DNA of 64,000 nucleotides from Cheiracanthium punctorium (taxonomy: Eukaryota; Arthropoda; Arachnida; Araneae; Cheiracanthiidae). Numbering within the stretch: the first letter of the stretch is position 1; each line of letters opens with the position of its first letter. The position numbers and the translations under genes were made by a program. Positions 35,055-46,118 of the stretch are shown here, in pieces. The stretch covers positions 1,817,670-1,881,669 of the forward strand of contig JAWZYV010017538.1 of NCBI GenBank assembly GCA_038373885.1, given 5' to 3'. The notes under the pieces were generated by a model. It was given only the letters and a program-made list of their open reading frames with translations. It searched no databases and was not told the origin of the DNA.

Positions 35055-36357
35055 CTAGGGGCCAAGGCCCCCAGACTCGCTACGCTCGCTTTTCGTATGA
35101 GGCATTCGGCCCCTAATAAGGCTTATTCGTAAAAAAGACATAATTTCAACAGACAAAACCCGAAGATTGGATCAGATAGAATGTTACTGAGCTAAGCTAC
35201 ACATTGCTTGGTTCTTGCATGTTCATTGGTACATAAAAATTTAAACTTCACACTACAGTAGACCCCCTACCCCTCATAACACGGAAGATATTTTGTTATG
35301 GGAATCCGTGTTGTACGGGTCCTGAGCTATACTCCGCCTGGAGAGAGGAGACTCCGCTTATAATCGCTGGAAAAATTATTTGCACTCCTCAGAAACACAA
35401 TGATCTTTAATATTACTTTTGAATGGCAACATTAATTAGGAGCTAAAGCGTAATAAAATCAGAACATCTGTTTCAGCTGTATTTTTAATAATGTAAAACC
35501 TATTGGACACCTTGCGAATTTGCCACCCATGGCGATTTTTCATTATTTGGCGACTTGCGTACATGTAAAGTTAATAAAAGCTACGGAACAGATAGAATAG
35601 ACTGCCACCCATGGCGACTTTTCATTATTTGGCGATTTACACATGCTCACAACCTATATTTACTGTTCATTTAAGGTTACCGGAAAACCGTTATCCATAT
35701 TTTCATTTACATAATCGTTTGCAGATTGGCGTACTTAGCACCACGAATTATACCATCTCATCGCACTAGCAAATATCCAAAGTGTACTATAACTGCTATA
35801 ATGGCATAGTTAACGCCGCCAAATATTTCTACTGGTAGCAAATAATCCAGCTGGACGAGAACCGGCTTTAAAATAATCTGCATTTTAATTATTTTTCATT
35901 TTCAAGATATTAGTTATTCTGTTTTGGAAAAATGAATAATCGCTCATTCTAAACTCCTGTTGTCTAAGCGAACTTACTATTTGAAAATTGTCAACTTTGT
36001 GTAACACATTTTGAGTTACTTATTTCATATATTTTTTATTTTGGCGTAAAATGGGCGTAATTCTAACTCATGTTTGTAAATTTCACGCGATTCTAGATAC
36101 TTGGAAACGCTTTGTTGCAAAGGAATGAACGATTTTATGCCAAATCTGGCAACCATTCGGTTTATTTTTCAAGTTTTTTATTAATATCTTCTAAAATAAT
36201 TCGATTTTCGAAATTTAAGTCAGCTTAGCAGGTTCCTCGGAATTTTTCGAATCTGTGGGCACCTTAGTCGAAACTCAAATCCCCACGGTTTAGGAGGAGA
36301 TAGGTCCACAAGCTTTGACAGCGCCAGCGGCCTTTACTTTTTTTTAGACTAGAGAGA
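35055..36357 (-). mobile_element. Non-autonomous Helitron, second family, copy A
   Basis: Read on the minus strand, it starts TCTCTCTAGTCTAAAAAAAAG near 36357 and ends GGGGCCTTGGCCCCTAG at 35055, followed by T. The end carries a GGGGCC/GGCCCC hairpin. It aligns end to end, with a deletion, with the plus-strand copy at 48517-49175 (shared: CCTCCTAAACCG, CGAGCGTAGCGAGTC, AACATTCTATC). The base before the 5' TC is T, not the expected A. Inside, ACCCATGGCGA(C/T)TTTTCATTATTTGGCGA occurs twice, at about 35527 and 35607. No open frame. Confidence 0.7.
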
Positions 36358-37512
36358 AACACATTTCAATGCATTTACTCAAATGCTGTGGAATAAACTT
36401 CTAGGCAAATGCCCACTGGCAAGGAAATATAGATTTAAAATTAATAGAGTATTATGCGTAAAAAAAACTATTTTATCAAAAATTTACTTTTGCTCTTCTT
36501 TTTTTATGTCCGGCACCAGCATTTTTTAAATGTAGAAAAACGAAAAGAACGCAGAGAATGTTTACTATGCACTTATCTGTAACTGAGATTAAGCGCTCTA
36601 TTAATAAAAAAAAAATGCACTAAATCGCTTTAAAAAAAAGAAGAGCCAGGTTACTTGTTCTTTACAGCTTTCAATATTCAAATTAAATTCAAAAGATTCG
36701 TATGCAATAGCTAATTATAAAAACAGAGATGTAAATTACGATTAAAGTATATGAATAATGTATTTTTTAAAATCAAAAGCTATAAAAAATTTAAATACTA
36801 TACCACTTTTATTCAACGAATATCAGTATGCGAGAAACCTTCTGTCATACGAACGTGCTAGCACAGCTCGCCACATTATCTCGCGACTGTCCCAAATACG
36901 TGTCAAGCTCTTGTGGCTTTAAACTACCTGCTCACATGACAGTGCGACATCAGCTACTAACGTACTAAATAATCAATTTAATTTTCAAACTACAGATAAT
37001 TTTTCGCTAAATATGACAAAAGTGTACATACGAGAAGAGTAATATGATATTTTACATAATTCATAAATTATATTTTTCAAAATATATTCAACGCATAGAG
37101 AGTAATGTACTGGAATTCTTTTCAGCACTCCTTTGAAAAATTTATAAATACTGCATGCACCATTTTCAATAGGGTACTTGATACAGTACGTAGGAATAAC
37201 ATATATAAATTTAATAGCAATCGATTCATATTTACGGCTTGTAGATAGAGCACGGACCGACAGACAGACAGACAAACCGAAATCATAACACTTGGCAACC
37301 TTGTTGGAAAGTGTTGAAAATTGTACTTTAGTTCCATTTACATGGAAATAGTTAAAGATTTTTACTGCATTTAGTTTCGGAAAATTCGCGTACTGTGTGA
37401 ACACGCAGCTTGAGAGAATTCGTAAAACAGAAAGAAGAAAAATTCTGTGATTAAGGCATCGGACGAGAAGAGTCGAGGTTTCGATTGCCGATCTACCCCT
37501 ACAAACCACTGT
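36358..37512. other. Repeat fragments, no gene
   Basis: A reversed or diverged piece of the 2-kb repeat family lies at about 37085-37280 (AATGTACTGGAATTCTTTTCAGCACTCC). A weak tRNA-like stretch with GAGGTTTCGATTGCCG lies at 37437-37505. A 188-codon minus-strand frame crosses these pieces and is not believed to be a gene. Confidence 0.45.
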
Positions 37513-37520
37513 GTGTGCGT

Positions 37521-38001
37521 TAGAGATGAGACGTCGGGCTCTGTAATTCACAACAGCGTTCGGGCTCGGGCTCGTGAAAAATTTCTTCTTTATTGAACAT
37601 ACTCCGTGAAACAGATTTTAAAAAGTGATTCATGAGGAAAATGAAAGTACTTATAAAAAAAAAAAAAAAAAAAAGTGGCACAGGCGCCTAGAAGGTGCGT
37701 GAAGCTCTGGGTATTTCAGAATGACGGCTTATGTTACTTAGTCACGAGATCCGACATTATTTGATAAACATGGATATAAAGAATTAGAAAGTGCATTGAG
37801 GTTTGTAACTGTATTTTTCTTTAATTTGCATAAACGGCAAAATTTATTTCATTCTAGATAATGAAGCAATTGAATTTTTTTATCTTTAGCTGAAATTTCG
37901 GGCTCGGGCTCCAGCTTAAATAATACTGTTCGGGCTCGGGCGGGCTCGGATTAAAAGCCTTCGGGCTCGGGCTTCAAAAAATGAGCCCGAACTCATCTCT
38001 A
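37521..38001 (-). mobile_element. hAT-like MITE, GCCCGA-rich family, copy 3
   Basis: This 481-bp element is flanked by a perfect 8-bp direct repeat, GTGTGCGT (37513-37520 and 38002-38009). Ends TAGAGATGAG and CTCATCTCTA are perfect inverted 10-mers. It is in reverse orientation to copies 1 and 2 and aligns throughout, including CAGGCGCCTAGAAGGTGCGTG. Confidence 0.92.
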
Positions 38002-38333
38002 GTGTGCGTGGTGCACGTTCACGCTAAATCCGTGGTTCCGAAAGCTTTTTCAGCGATCAATAGAAGTTTCCGAAGGATCCGAATATTCAAAAGTCCTCCA
38101 CTTCCTAGAGGACAATTTCTTCTCTGCAATCTAAATGATGTGGAAATCTACAATAGGTTTAAAAACGTAGTAGATCGCGCCATTATGCACCTATCTATGT
38201 ACATGTATGAAAGTATGAATACGAAAAATTTGAGAGTGCTTCAACATTAATAATAAATATAAAATAATAACCTTTATGGTGTTATTTTACTAAGTTTTTT
38301 ATTATCTTATGTTTTAACCCTTTATCTACTGAA

Positions 38334-38853
38334 TTAACCCTTTAACGCGCTGTGTTCCAGCTCTGGGAACACCAAACTCTGACGTTTTGACTGTAGCCAG
38401 TGACGAAGAATAGATTTGATTTCTATAAAAATAGTGGCGGGTGACATAGCTCCACGAGAATCCTTTACTTTTTAGCACGTCATTTCCCGTAAAAAAATGG
38501 TCACGATTATTTTTAACAGCACTGACATCTGCTGAAAAATGGAAGAATGCGAGAACAGCTGGATAGATTGCCCAATGTTGAAAAAAGGGCAGCCATTGCC
38601 ATCGCTCTACTTAACTACCAGCAAGATGGCGGACGATCAAAACGTTCATCGCGTGCCACAAATCTAGAGACCCTTTTTTTGACGCAGATGGCTGTGCGCG
38701 AGCACAACCAGCTGTCGTCAAAAAAAGGTCTCTAGATCTGTGGCGCGCGATGAACGTTCCGATCGTCCGCCATCTTGCTGGTATTTAAGTCGAGCGATGG
38801 CAACGGCTGCCCTTTTTTCAGCATTGGGAAAGGGTTGCGCCTCAAAGGGTTAA
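38334..38853. mobile_element. piggyBac-like MITE with long hairpin, copy 2
   Basis: It is bounded by TTAA at 38334-38337 and 38850-38853, with ends TTAACCCTTTAACGCGC and GCGCCTCAAAGGGTTAA. The two inner arms (about 38570-38668 and 38713-38828) are near-perfect complements: CAGCAAGATGGCGGACGATC against GATCGTCCGCCATCTTGCTG, and CAATGTTGAAAAAAGGGCAG against its complement. The transcript would fold into a stem of about 100 bp. Confidence 0.88.
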
Positions 38854-38935
38854 GAATTGCCAACCTTAAAGCTATTCGTTTTCTCTTGTTATAGTTAAAC
38901 AAAGAATGATAAATACTGATTAATGTAATAAAAAT

Positions 38936-40924
38936 ATCTGATGTGTCCAACACATGACTTCCTTGCACGTCTATTAAATCAAAAATGTTTTCTACGCACT
39001 TCCTCTAAACTTATTTGTTTGAAAGAGATAAAATATCAATAATAGTAAGGTTTAGCGATTTCTAGCCAAATATTTCGATATCGCCAAGCTGAGTTCAATT
39101 TGAAAGATTTCCTTCTGACACTTTATTTGGCGATATTTCGCCAAAAGCCGACAAACTTGAGATAGTTTGCGAGATTTTGGGGATAGCCAAAGTAGTCATT
39201 GACCACAGACTTTCAATGAATTGAATGCATCCATACACCTTAATGTATTTAAAGTCATTTGGCTCACCCTGTAAATAAATTCCCAGTCGATTGCTGTCAA
39301 AAAAGATATTGAAAACAGTTAGATATTATAATATAGTTCTAAATACAAAAGTTCAAAATTCTACGGGTTAAAGTTTTAGAGTTATTCAAAATACGAAATA
39401 ATTTTTGGCGCCAAATTTGGCGATATTTCGGCGAAACTCGTCAATGTCGACGACATTTGGCGAGATTTTAAGCATGGACCAACAATGACAGATTATCGCC
39501 AAATTTGGCGATATTTCGCCAAAACTCGCCAAGAACGATGACAAATGGCGATACTTTGGGCATGGACCAAATGACTGACTATCGCCAAATTTGGCGACAT
39601 TTCGGCAAAACTCGCCAAGGTCGAGGACAGACGGCGAGATTTTGGGCATGTACCAAACAATGACTGTCTACAATTGTATTATATTGAAGATGTCCATAGA
39701 CATTAAAGTACTGAAATTCTTTTCGGTGGTCCTGTAAATAAACTCTCCAGTAGATTGGAACCAAAAATCGAGATGCACAACTAGATGTTACAACAATCTT
39801 ATATATGAAATTTCATAATAGTTTTTGAGATTTGAGAGTTAAATATGCACACACGTACACCAAAAGTCGCCAAGCTTGGCGACTTTTGGCATAGTTCTTG
39901 AGGGAGGCACGTGACCGTGGTCGGACCATTACCTAACTTATGTGGTAGGACGGTATTGTGCTTGAAATGGATGAATGCCCCTAAAATTGCCATTGACCGT
40001 AATGTATTGGAAATCTTTTGAGTGTTCCTGTAGCAGAACTGTAAATGATAAAGACACTTTTTTTAATGGAGAAATTCATTTTCTAACTCTTTACAGCATA
40101 TATCACTTCTGAGTCGTTTGAAATAGCCCAATACCTCTAAAAAACGCTTTGATGTATTTCGGCCCATAGAGCGTAATGTATTTCGAATCTTTTAGGCGGT
40201 TCTGTAGATAAACTATCCAGTCGAATGGAACCGAAAGGGAGGTGCACAACTAGATGTTACAACAATCCTAAATATAAAGTTTCAACATTCTACGCCTAAT
40301 AGTTTTTGAGATATGCGAGTTTAATGAATTTCGGCCCATTGAGCGTAATGTATTTCGAATGTTTTGGGCGGTCCTGTAGATAAACTATCCAGTCGAATGG
40401 AACCAAAAGGGGAGGTGCACAACTAGATGTTACAACTATCCAAAATATGAAGTTTCGACATTCTACGCCTAATAGTTTTTGAGTTAGGCGAGTTTAATGA
40501 ATTTCGGCCCATAGAGCGTAATGTATTTCGAATCTTTTGGGCGGTCCTGTACATAAACTATACATTCGATTGCGACCAAAAGGGGAGGTGCACAACTAGA
40601 TCATAGAACAATGCTAAATATCAAATCTCAACATTCTACGACCAATAGTTTTTGAGATATGCGAGTTACATACATACGTACGTACGTACATACGTACGTA
40701 CGTACAGACGGCATGGAAAAACTGACCACAATAGACTCGCCGCTGGTCAAAATGAGTTGCAGACGCGTTAATATGATCGTGCATGCTAGCCTACGATGAG
40801 ATGCATCGAAAAAATTCTTAAAATTAAATTTAGAGGTAGTCAAAATCGGCTTTTTTGTCGAAATTTGGCCCCCAAAATTTTTCGGGATCACATTACTTCC
40901 TTATACTACGTACAAGGAAGTAAA
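38936..40924 (+). repeat. 2-kb interspersed repeat, copy B
   Basis: It is near-identical to 10628-12615 along its whole length, including the left end ATCTGATGTGTCCAACACATG, the GCCAAATTTGGC units, three 173-bp units (40153, 40326, 40499), the ACGT microsatellite (expanded here, 40668-40706), and the end hairpin ACTTCCTTATACTACGTACAAGGAAGT. The flanks differ from copy A. It lies inside the TTAA element 38314-41326. Confidence 0.87.
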
Positions 40925-41326
40925 AAGAAAAATTACGAAGTATACGTTTGATGACTGGTTTTATAAACCGTTCACGAATCTTTTGCAAAAGAGTATAGTA
41001 CCAGCAAATCTGAAGAAGTCCAGTAATACTTTGATTGATATACTTTTAGAAAATATAATCCTTTAATCATAAAACGGACGTCTGAAAATTCACTAATGCT
41101 CTTTTTTGGAGGGAGGGGGCTCGACAGGATTAAAAAGTGAGCGGAAAGCTGTCTATTTAAAACGATCTACTCTAATAGACCATGCAATCGTGATGTAAGC
41201 TGATTCAATGAAGTATTTGGTAGTGATTTTTCTACGGAATTGTTACAATGAATGGATTTTTTCTCTCTTTTTTTACAATTTTAATTTAACGGTACTTCCA
41301 AGTACCGTCAGTAGATAAAGGGTTAA

Positions 41327-42573
41327 ACACCAGTTATTTTGAGTATTTTTGTTGATAATAAATGCTTATTACTAATTTGTGCAAGAAGCATGATGTCGAA
41401 TTAATAAAGTAGTTCTCATTTTTTTAGTTAACTTAATTTTTGGAGGGCAGACTCAGGCTCTGACACGGGTCTTCAAAAGCGAAGTCGAAACTCATCGCTA
41501 AAATACACATGTTCGATACGTTCCACATTGCTGATCGAGATGCATAACGATTTAAGACGAGTTTCACTTGATGAAAGTTAGAGATAGCACAGGATTAATT
41601 CCACTCCACTTGCAGCTATCTTCGACCAAGGAAGTTCAATCGAATTCTTGCCCCCCAGATATGCAATTATTTACGTAGCTTGGGGTGTCGATTTCGTTTA
41701 CTAATAATGTCAATTACGCGAACGCAGTTAATTAGTAAGCATTGCATTCGCGCGTTGAAATTAGGGTCATTTAATCGCTTAGTAAAACAGAAGGAAAATG
41801 CAGTCTTCTACAATGAAGTACTCAGATTTCCAAACAACTTCCAAAAAAGATTCAATTTGTTGTGTGCGCTGTGTATGCTAATTTTTATAAAAAATAAGTA
41901 AAATAAAAACATTGAGTTCCCCCTGTCAATTAATCGTGGTTTATCTTTATGTGGTTAAAGAATAAATAAATAAATAAATGTTCCAAGAGCAATAGAATAT
42001 CTAAAATCCATCATTTGGGGCTCTTAGACCAAGAGTTTGTCCACCCTTGTTATACGGCATGGCACTCTTCTATCTCCTTATTTATGAAGAGGGTTTTGTC
42101 TTCGAAGTGCAGTGGTTGGGTTTCGGCGATAGGTGGTCAAAAGATATTTCACAAACAAACTTCTTTCTAATGGGAAATCAATATCTACATTAATATATGT
42201 GATATGCTAGTACGTGCTGTTATAACACCGCAACACGCAAGCACAACCCCATTTAGTTAAATGGAATGGTGACCTTCCACCTCTTATCCATACCTTAGAC
42301 TTAGCTTTGGAATTGTAGAAAAATGATCTGAAATATGGGGGGGGGGGGGTTCAAGCGGCATCACATCAATGAACTTCTTAAGGAAAGTCAGTAAAGCAGC
42401 TAGAAATCCAAACCGAAATGGTCGAGACTGGCCAAAACGTTCCTGAATGTTCTAGAACATTTCAGAATGATTCTCTGATGAGAAGTCTGGAAATAGCTAA
42501 GAATCGAGTTTAAACATTTTGAATGGGGTAGAATATACCACTTAAAATGTTTAATGGTATATATTCTAAAATG
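41327..42573. other. No gene seen; short palindromes at right
   Basis: A 73-codon plus-strand frame (41680-41901) has no motif. A G run lies at about 42340-42350. Around 42440-42580 are palindromic words such as TGTTCTAGAACATTT and an inverted pair GAATATACCACTTAAAATGTTTAATGGTATATATTC. Confidence 0.4.
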
Positions 42574-42581
42574 TTCGAGAA

Positions 42582-42781
42582 TAGTTTCCTCTAAGCTGCG
42601 CGAATCCGCGACAACGTACTAATTTTTCGAAAGTTGACCAGCCGTTTTTGACTCTGCTCATAATGGGCTTGTTCGTCATTTATTTCTACTGACAGACAAA
42701 GAGAAAAATACAAAACCGGCTGCGCAACTTTCGAAAAATGAATTCGCTGCAGCGCACCGATACAGCTTAGAGGGAACGCTG
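42582..42781. mobile_element. hAT-like MITE (TTCCTCTAAGCTG ends)
   Basis: This 200-bp element has inverted ends TAGTTTCCTCTAAGCTG and CAGCTTAGAGGGAACGCTG. Inner arms also pair: TAATTTTTCGAAAGTTG against CAACTTTCGAAAAATGAATTC. Flanking 8-mers TTCGAGAA (42574-42581) and TTCTAGAA (42782-42789) match at 7 of 8 positions, as for an aged target duplication. Confidence 0.75.
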
Positions 42782-42789
42782 TTCTAGAA

Positions 42790-43131
42790 TGTCCCAGACT
42801 GTACCTTCGAAGTCGATTTCGTCGCGTTTCCACGGATGGAATGACTGAACTGCCTTGTATCGTAAGAGGCGAAATTATTGCTGCCTACAGTTTTCCACCA
42901 AGGGCCTAGGTTGTCTGGTTGTGAATGTGTTTTGCAATGTATGTCTTTAGTTCAGCCAAGTTAGCAATCAACCGCTGAACACAACATTTTTCACATAATC
43001 CCACTGGATAAAAACGCAAGGAGTAAAGTAAGGTTATGTTGACGATCAGAGTGAAGAAAATGACGCCTAATACTCCATCATTTTCGAAATGCCTTTTGAT
43101 CACCTTGAAATGCTTCTTGCAACACAGGCTT
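42790..43131. other. No feature seen
   Basis: Nothing was recognised here. Confidence 0.4.
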
Positions 43132-43366
43132 TAAACAAGTATGGGCAACCTTTAAAAAGTTGAGGGCCAACTTTAGGATGTTAACGAAGTCGTGAGCGAA
43201 ACTTCAGGATGTTAGCGAAGTCGCGGGCCGTATAATTAAGATTTACGGCCCGCGATTTTGAATGGCTCATATGGGTTTTAAAAGAGTTATGATATGTTCG
43301 GCGGACCGGATCAAAAGCCGTGAAGGGCCACATCCGGCCCGCGGGCCGGCAGTTGCTCGTGTGTGC
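43132..43366. mobile_element. Degraded hAT-like element
   Basis: The left end reads AAGTATGGGCAACCTTTAAAAAG. The right end reads GCGGGCCGGCAGTTGCTCGTG, and GTTGC answers GCAAC. GGCCCGC words inside and GGGCAAC ends resemble well-known hAT non-autonomous elements. Flanks CTTTAAAC and CTTTATAA match at 6 of 8, so the duplication is uncertain. Confidence 0.45.
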
Positions 43367-43502
43367 TTTATAATGTGCGGAGAAGCAGAATCTTGCGTAG
43401 AAATAATGTTATCCACACATGCACACTGTTGAAGTACACTGCTGAAGAGTATTTAAATGACGTGGTTGCGCAAAGGCTCTCTTACTGTTTACCATTGACG
43501 GT

Positions 43503-43932
43503 TTAACCCTTTAACGCGCAGTGTTCCCGCTCTGGGAATACCAAACTCTGACGTTTTGACGGTTGCCAGTCACGAAGAATAGATTTGATTTCTATAAAAA
43601 TAGTTGCGGGTGACGTAGACCACGAGAATCTCCACGAGAATCCTTTACCTTGTAGCACGTCCTTTCCCGTAAAAAAAACTGTCACGATTATTTTTAACAG
43701 CACTGACATCTGCTGAAGAATGGAAGAATGCGAGAACAGCTGGATAGATTGCCCAATGCTGAAAAAAAGGCAGCCGTTGCCATCGCTCGACTTAAATACC
43801 AGCAAGATGGCGGACGATCGAAACGTTCATCGCGTGCCACAGATCTAGAGACCCTTTTTTGACGGCAGCTGGCGGGCAATCTATCCAGACTGTTCTCGCA
43901 TTCTTCCATTTTTGAGCAGATGTCAGTGCTGT
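43503..43932. mobile_element. piggyBac-like MITE, copy 3, rearranged right end
   Basis: The left end TTAACCCTTTAACGCGCAGTG (43503 on) and the first arm match copy 2. After GACGGCAGCTGGC (about 43861-43873) the sequence jumps to a complement of the outer arm (GGCAATCTATCC ... TGTCAGTGCTGT) and ends at 43932 without a right TTAA end. It looks like a hairpin-mediated deletion or inversion product joined to Helitron-family sequence. Confidence 0.75.
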
Positions 43933-44400
43933 ACCGATAGAATGTTACCGAGCTACACATTGCTTGGTTCTTGCATGTTCCTTGGAACATAAAAATTTAA
44001 ACTACTCTCTTATTAATTGTGTAAAACCTATGGAACACCTTGCGTATTTGCCATCCATGGCGGTTTTTCATAATTTGGTGACTTACGTATACGCATAGTT
44101 AATAATTATTCCTAAGAAGACAGTGCTTCGAAGGTTTTCTTAATAAAAACTATGGAACAGCTAGGATATCTTGCTACCAATGGTGACTTTTCATTATTTG
44201 GCTATTTACAGAAGCTCATAACCGATAATCATTGCTCATGTAAGGTTGCCGTGAAAACAGTTATCCATACATTCATATACATAATACTTTGCAGATTGGC
44301 TTATTTAGCATCTGAAAAGTTTCCCTGTAAAAGAACTATTTATGCTGTATGCATGAAAAGTAGCCTATAATACTCAGGAATAGTGTAGCTTTCTACCAGT
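43933..44400 (-). repeat. Truncated copy of the second Helitron family
   Basis: ATAGAATGTTACCGAGCTACACATTGCTTGG (43938 on), the CCATCCATGGCGGTTTTTC stretch and GGTTGCCGTGAAAACAGTTATCC match 35175-35730 in the same plus-strand orientation. No CTAG end is present, so the element is broken at the junction with the piggyBac-like MITE. Confidence 0.65.
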
Positions 44401-45018
44401 GGAAAAAGTTTTAGAATCGGTTCGGTAATTACAGAGATGCCCGTAGCGCGTTATGTAGTAGAATTTTTTGGGGTGCTCCTGTAAAAGAATAGTTGTAACA
44501 TCTAGTTGTGCACCTCGATTTTTAATTCCAGTCTTCTGGAGAGTTTATTTGCAGGACCACCCGAAAAAATTTCAATACATTAATTTCTATGGACATCTTA
44601 TGGAATATATTATGTCTAGTCAGTCATTGTTTGGTCCATGCCCAAACTCTTGCCATTTGTCACCGATCTCGGCTAGTTTTGCCGAAATATCACCAAATTT
44701 AACGGCAAACACATTACGTATTTCGCATAACTTTAAAATGTTTAACCGTAGAATGTTGAAATTTTGTATTTAGAAATATTGTAACATCTAATAGCTCATC
44801 TTTTGGATTGCAATCGACCGAGTAATTTATTTATAGGGTCACCTAAGAGACTTTAAATACATTAAGGTCTATGCATACCTTCAATTCAACAAAAGTCTCT
44901 GATGAATCACTATTTCGAGTACTGTCCGAAAATCTCGCTAACTATTTCAAGCTTGCATAAGCGTAAAGTTTTCAAAATTATTGGGGGGGCTGGGCCCCAC
45001 AACCAAACATATTCACGT

Positions 45019-45189
45019 CAGCGGCGTAGCCAAGGGGGGGGGGGTTAGGGGGTCATAACCACCCCCATGAGGAAATTTTTGCCACACAAAATGTATATTC
45101 TTTACTCCCTTATCATACACCCGTATACATATAAGTGAGTTGCAGAAGTCGTATCCCCCCCCCATGAAAAATTTCTGGCTACGCCACTG
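45019..45189 (-). mobile_element. GGCGTAGCC-family MITE, complete
   Basis: This 171-bp element is flanked by a perfect 8-bp direct repeat, ATTCACGT (45011-45018 and 45190-45197). Ends are CAGCGGCGTAGCC and GGCTACGCCACTG. The interior has G/C runs and CACACAAAATGTATATTC, shared (reversed) with 52076-52251. Confidence 0.9.
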
Positions 45190-45211
45190 ATTCACGTATA
45201 TATAACTTACT

Positions 45212-45392
45212 CATAGCTGCCAACTACTACGGAATATAATTAACCCCTTTTTCTACATGATTTTTCGGCTTAAAATATAGCAAAATTTTTGTGCTGCGCG
45301 CACGAGCTGGTTACTATTTTGAAAAAAATAAGTAAAAAATATACTATTAAAAAAAAGTGGTTAATTATATTCCGTAGTCGTTGGCAGCTATG
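45212..45392. mobile_element. MITE with CATAGCTGCCAAC ends
   Basis: This 181-bp element has long inverted ends (CATAGCTGCCAACTACTACG against CGTAGTCGTTGGCAGCTATG, continuing through GGAATATAATTAACC). Flanks share ACTTACT (45205-45211 and 45393-45399), a 7-bp direct repeat. Superfamily is not assigned. Confidence 0.8.
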
Positions 45393-46118
45393 ACTTACTA
45401 TATATAAGTGTAAATTATTGAAGGCGCTCGAGCTCTATGGGTCCATAGAATTCTGCAGCTATGTAAGGTAAGTATCCATGTTAGTATCTTCCTACCATGT
45501 TATAAGTTAAAAATAGTAGCAAAGTAAAAAATCCAAAGGAGGAAAAAAAACATTTTCGATGAGATAGTGTAGACACATCTGAACTTTTCTTCATTTCATA
45601 CTTTACATAGCATAATCTGATTTTAATTAACCAGACCCTGGCGAGGGCTGCCTATAGTAACATTGCGTGTTACGTGGCGTCACAATGAATACTAAATCAT
45701 GATTGAAATCAAAAGAAAATTTTTTAAAGTTAAGGTTTTTTAAACGTTTGTAAATGGCGTGAATACTTTTTTTGTTAGTATAAATTAGTTTTCCGTATTT
45801 AGTGGTAAATTATTGGGTGGGCTCAGCCCCTATTCACAATTTATTGGGGGGGGCTCGAGCCCCACGGGCCCATATAACTCTACGCCTATGCAAGCTTGTC
45901 GGCTTTTGAAGAAACATCGCCCAATTAAGTGCCAAAACCAAATCTTTCAAAATAAGCCCAGCTTGGCGACATTTTAAATATTCGGCTAAGAAATCTCTAA
46001 ACTTGATTTATTGCAATATTGTATCTCTTTTAAACAAAATAAGTTCAGATGAAGTGCACCGAAAATATTTGATTTAATAGGTGTACAAGTAAGTCATGTG
46101 GTGTCCACATCAGATTTT

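Larger units (their letters stand above)
38314..41326. mobile_element. Outer TTAA element carrying nested insertions
   Basis: TTAACCCTTTATCTACTGA at 38314-38332 is mirrored exactly by TCAGTAGATAAAGGGTTAA at 41308-41326. A 19-bp perfect inverted pair with TTAA outermost looks like the two ends of one piggyBac-like element. Between them sit a complete piggyBac-like MITE (38334-38853) and the 2-kb repeat copy B (38936-40924). Subtracting these leaves about 500 bp of own sequence, a typical MITE size. The alternative is two solo ends of separate elements. Confidence 0.6.
44956..45890. mobile_element. Inverted-repeat element inside repeat copy C
   Basis: It is flanked by an 8-bp direct repeat, CAAGCTTG (44948-44955 and 45891-45898); the 8-mer is itself a palindrome. 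Ends CATAAGCGTAAAGTT and AACTCTACGCCTATG are inverted with two mismatches. Near both ends GGGGGGGCTGGGCCCC and GGGGGGGCTCGAGCCCC blocks answer each other. It contains two later insertions (45019-45189 and 45212-45392). A diverged inner copy of the right end lies at 45420-45464, hinting at a tandem or partly duplicated element. Confidence 0.75.
44466..46118 (-). repeat. 2-kb repeat, reversed and interrupted copy C
   Basis: Read on the minus strand, it begins ATCTGATGTGGACACCACATG (46118 back) and follows copy A through ATTTCTTAGCCGAATATTT, GCTGGGC, AGTTAGCGAGATTTTCGG and the GGACCACCCG/TGTTACAAC words to about 44490. It lacks the last 173-bp array and hairpin. It is split by the insertion 44956-45890. 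It is more diverged than copies A and B. Confidence 0.75.

Noticed and set aside
35250..35390. Possible pogo-like element start (ACAGTAGACCCCCTACCCC, TATAATCGC)
   Set aside because: It lies within the second Helitron family and I could not find a matching inverted end or a TA duplication.
37437..37505. tRNA-like stretch with GAGGTTTCGATTGCCG
   Set aside because: Only a box B-like part is present; no convincing box A, body or tail.
36985..37551. 188-codon minus-strand open frame
   Set aside because: It runs across pieces of the 2-kb repeat family and into the GCCCGA MITE. The residues show no domain, and parts match repeat text elsewhere. Chance frame.
43503..43990. Two overlapping minus-strand frames of about 100 codons
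   Set aside because: They lie within the piggyBac-like MITE and its junction; the same sequence in other copies has no matching frame.
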